From NCBI RefSeq assembly GCF_014946725.1, contig NZ_JACFXY010000002.1, forward strand, positions 372,001 to 436,000: 64,000 bases of DNA, given 5' to 3'. Shown one piece after another: positions 62,323 through 64,000 of the stretch. The DNA comes from Mixta mediterraneensis. GTDB taxonomy: Bacteria; Pseudomonadota; Gammaproteobacteria; Enterobacterales; Enterobacteriaceae. Both the position numbers and the translations under genes were made by a program. How positions within the stretch are numbered: the first letter of the stretch is position 1; every line of letters starts with the position of its first letter. Under the pieces are notes generated by a model. The model ran no database searches. It saw nothing but the letters and a program-made list of their open reading frames with translations, and had not been told where the DNA came from.

Positions 62323-64000
62323 ATTCGTTGAGCATATTACGAATCACATAGTGCAAAATGCCATCATTACGGTAATAGGTCAGTTCATTACCTGTATCTA
62401 TACGGCATCGGGTTTCAAGCATGTCTTTACTGCCATCAGCCCGCGTTAAGGTGACGTTAACCGTGCAGCCTGGCTGCAACTGCTCCAGATTTTCAACATC
62501 GATTAACTCTTCGCCGGTTAATCCCAGCGTTTTACGTGTCGTACCCACCGGGAACTCCAGCGGCAAAATCCCCATACCAATGAGGTTCGAGCGGTGAATA
62601 CGTTCAAACGATTCGGCAATGACAACACGAACGCCCTGCAGACGTGGCCCTTTCGCTGCCCAGTCACGACTTGAGCCTGAACCGTACTCTTTACCGGCAA
62701 TGACGGCCAGGGGAATCCCCTCATCCTGGTATTTCATTGCAGCATCATAGATTGCTAACTGTTCGCCATCAGGATGATGCCTGGTATAACCCCCTTCTAC
62801 GCCAGGCACCATTTCGTTACGGATACGGATATTGGCAAACGTACCGCGCATCATAACTTCATGGTTACCACGGCGCGAACCGTAGGAGTTAAAATCATTG
62901 CGCTCAACACCATGCGCCAGTAAATAACGCCCGGCTGGACTTTCCGCTTTAATACTGCCTGCTGGCGAAATATGGTCGGTAGTAACGGAATCGCCCAGCA
63001 TTGCCAGTACGCGCGCGCCCTTAATATCCTGAACTGGCTTCGGCTGTTTTTCCATATCATCAAAGAAGGGAGAAAGACGGATATAGGTTGAGCCTTCATC
63101 CCAGTCGTAGGTAGCAGCTTCACTGACTTTAATCTGCTGCCATTCCGGCGTGCCATCAAAGACTTCGGCATATTCTTTATGAAACATGTCGCTGGTAACT
63201 TGCTGAACGGCTGTTGAGATTTCTTCCGGGGAAGGCCAGATATCCTGAAGATAAACCGGCTGTCCGTTACGATCGTTACCGATGGGATCGGTTTGCAGAT
63301 TAACCTTCATATTCCCCGCCAGGGCATACGCCACCACCAGCGGCGGCGAAGCCAGCCAGTTTGTTTTTATCAGGGGATGAATACGGCCTTCAAAGTTACG
63401 ATTGCCGGACAGTACTGCTCCAACGGTTAAATCGCCTTCTTTAATCGAGGATTCAATTTCATCAGGCAGCGGACCGGAGTTACCGATACAGGTCGTACAG
63501 CCATACCCCACCAGGTTAAAGCCCAGTTTATCCAGATAAGGCGTTAGCTGCGCCACAGCAAGGTAATCCGAAACAACCTTAGATCCGGGAGCCAGCGACG
63601 CTTTGACCCACGGCTTACGCTTAAGGCCCCGCTCGACCGCTTTCTTCGCCAGCAAACCGGCCGCCATTAAAACGCTGGGGTTAGACGTGTTAGTACAAGA
63701 CGTTATCGCGCTGATGACCACCGCGCCGTCAGTAAGCGCATGGCTTAAGCCTGTTTCACTATCGGTATAATTGACAGTTTTATGGGTTTTTTGCGCCTGA
63801 TTCACTTCCAGCTCATTGCTGGCATCAAAAGCGGCAGGAACATCCCCCAGCGAAACGCGATCTTGTGGACGCTTCGGCCCCGCCAGGCTTGATTCAACAT
63901 CATTCATATCTAATGCTAAGGTGCTGGTAAATACAGGTTCATCGCCCGCATTACGCCACATCCCCTGCTGCTTAGCGTAGGCTTCAACCAGCGCCACCTG
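62321..64000 (-). CDS. acnA: Aconitate hydratase A, partial
   Basis: The C-terminal 559 or so residues of about 890; the 5' part lies beyond the right edge. Citrate-isocitrate isomerisation in the TCA cycle, stress-stable form. Iron-sulfur ligands: Cys in ISAITSCTNTSNPSV and the pair in YGCTTCIGNSGPLP. Domain 4 has YGSGSSRDWAAKGPRL and SFERIHRSNLIGMGILPLEF with the substrate Arg and Ser residues. Order acnA-ribA-pgpB is conserved in enterics. Confidence 0.98.
   Translation of the reverse strand, partial: QVALVEAYAKQQGMWRNAGDEPVFTSTLALDMNDVESSLAGPKRPQDRVSLGDVPAAFDASNELEVNQAQKTHKTVNYTDSETGLSHALTDGAVVISAITSCTNTSNPSVLMAAGLLAKKAVERGLKRKPWVKASLAPGSKVVSDYLAVAQLTPYLDKLGFNLVGYGCTTCIGNSGPLPDEIESSIKEGDLTVGAVLSGNRNFEGRIHPLIKTNWLASPPLVVAYALAGNMKVNLQTDPIGNDRNGQPVYLQDIWPSPEEISTAVQQVTSDMFHKEYAEVFDGTPEWQQIKVSEAATYDWDEGSTYIRLSPFFDDMEKQPKPVQDIKGARVLAMLGDSVTTDHISPAGSIKAESPAGRYLLAHGVERNDFNSYGSRRGNHEVMMRGTFANIRIRNEMVPGVEGGYTRHHPDGEQLAIYDAAMKYQDEGIPLAVIAGKEYGSGSSRDWAAKGPRLQGVRVVIAESFERIHRSNLIGMGILPLEFPVGTTRKTLGLTGEELIDVENLEQLQPGCTVNVTLTRADGSKDMLETRCRIDTGNELTYYRNDGILHYVIRNMLNE

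Overview
The window looks like chromosome of a member of the Enterobacterales, most likely of the Erwiniaceae (Pantoea/Mixta/Erwinia type). The host gene order sapC-sapD-sapF-fabI-yciW ... rnb ... pdeR/rpfR ... osmB-yciH-pyrF-lapB-lapA-pgpB-ribA-acnA follows the E. coli backbone, but with large insertions. A DSF-type rpfR/rpfF pair, a betTIBA locus and a PQQ glucose dehydrogenase sit among the inserted genes. The genus is an inference from gene content only.

Positions 1 to about 26.9 kb are most of a lambdoid prophage with HK97-type head genes, read here from the head end to the integrase end. From right to left: integrase (25.6-26.8 kb), an AlpA-type excisionase-like gene, a rightward early operon of small genes (19.0-24.4 kb), a CI/Cro switch (17.7-18.9 kb), replication genes (primase, SF2 helicase; 13.96-17.3 kb), antiterminator Q (13.5-14.0 kb), a pair of tRNA-like genes (9.34-9.50 kb), a lysis cassette (holin, endolysin, small membrane protein, overlapping spanins; 7.2-8.5 kb), HNH endonuclease, terminase, portal, protease, capsid and head-tail connector (0.2-6.5 kb). 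Tail genes lie beyond the left edge. The prophage has been hit by three transposons: an IS21-type element (9822-11782, 6-bp target duplication) and two near-identical 1201-bp IS481-type elements in opposite orientation (12341-13541 and 24359-25559, each with a 7-bp target duplication). One IS481 copy landed exactly on the stop codon of Q, the other in the excisionase-like gene, so lytic development is probably impaired.

The prophage right end sits in the last codons of sapB, directly before sapC, so it splits the sapABCDF operon.

From 26.9 to 64 kb is host DNA: sapCDF and fabI; yciW; a LysR regulator with an apparently missing start codon; an IS605-type TnpB remnant; an MFS transporter; the osmoprotectant locus betT / betIBA; a gcd-type quinoprotein dehydrogenase with a damaged 5' end; a Cys-rich copper-storage-like protein; an IraP-like anti-adapter; a PTS IIBC permease; the molybdopterin oxidoreductase ydeP; rnb; a CstA-family transporter with its YbdD-type partner; the DSF signalling pair rpfR (pdeR) and rpfF in convergent orientation; a kdgT fossil; an isolated araD; and the conserved block osmB-yciH-pyrF-lapB-lapA-pgpB-ribA-acnA, the last running off the right edge. 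Several of these genes point to osmotic and general stress responses (bet, osmB, iraP) and to surface/biofilm control (rpfR/rpfF, lapAB).
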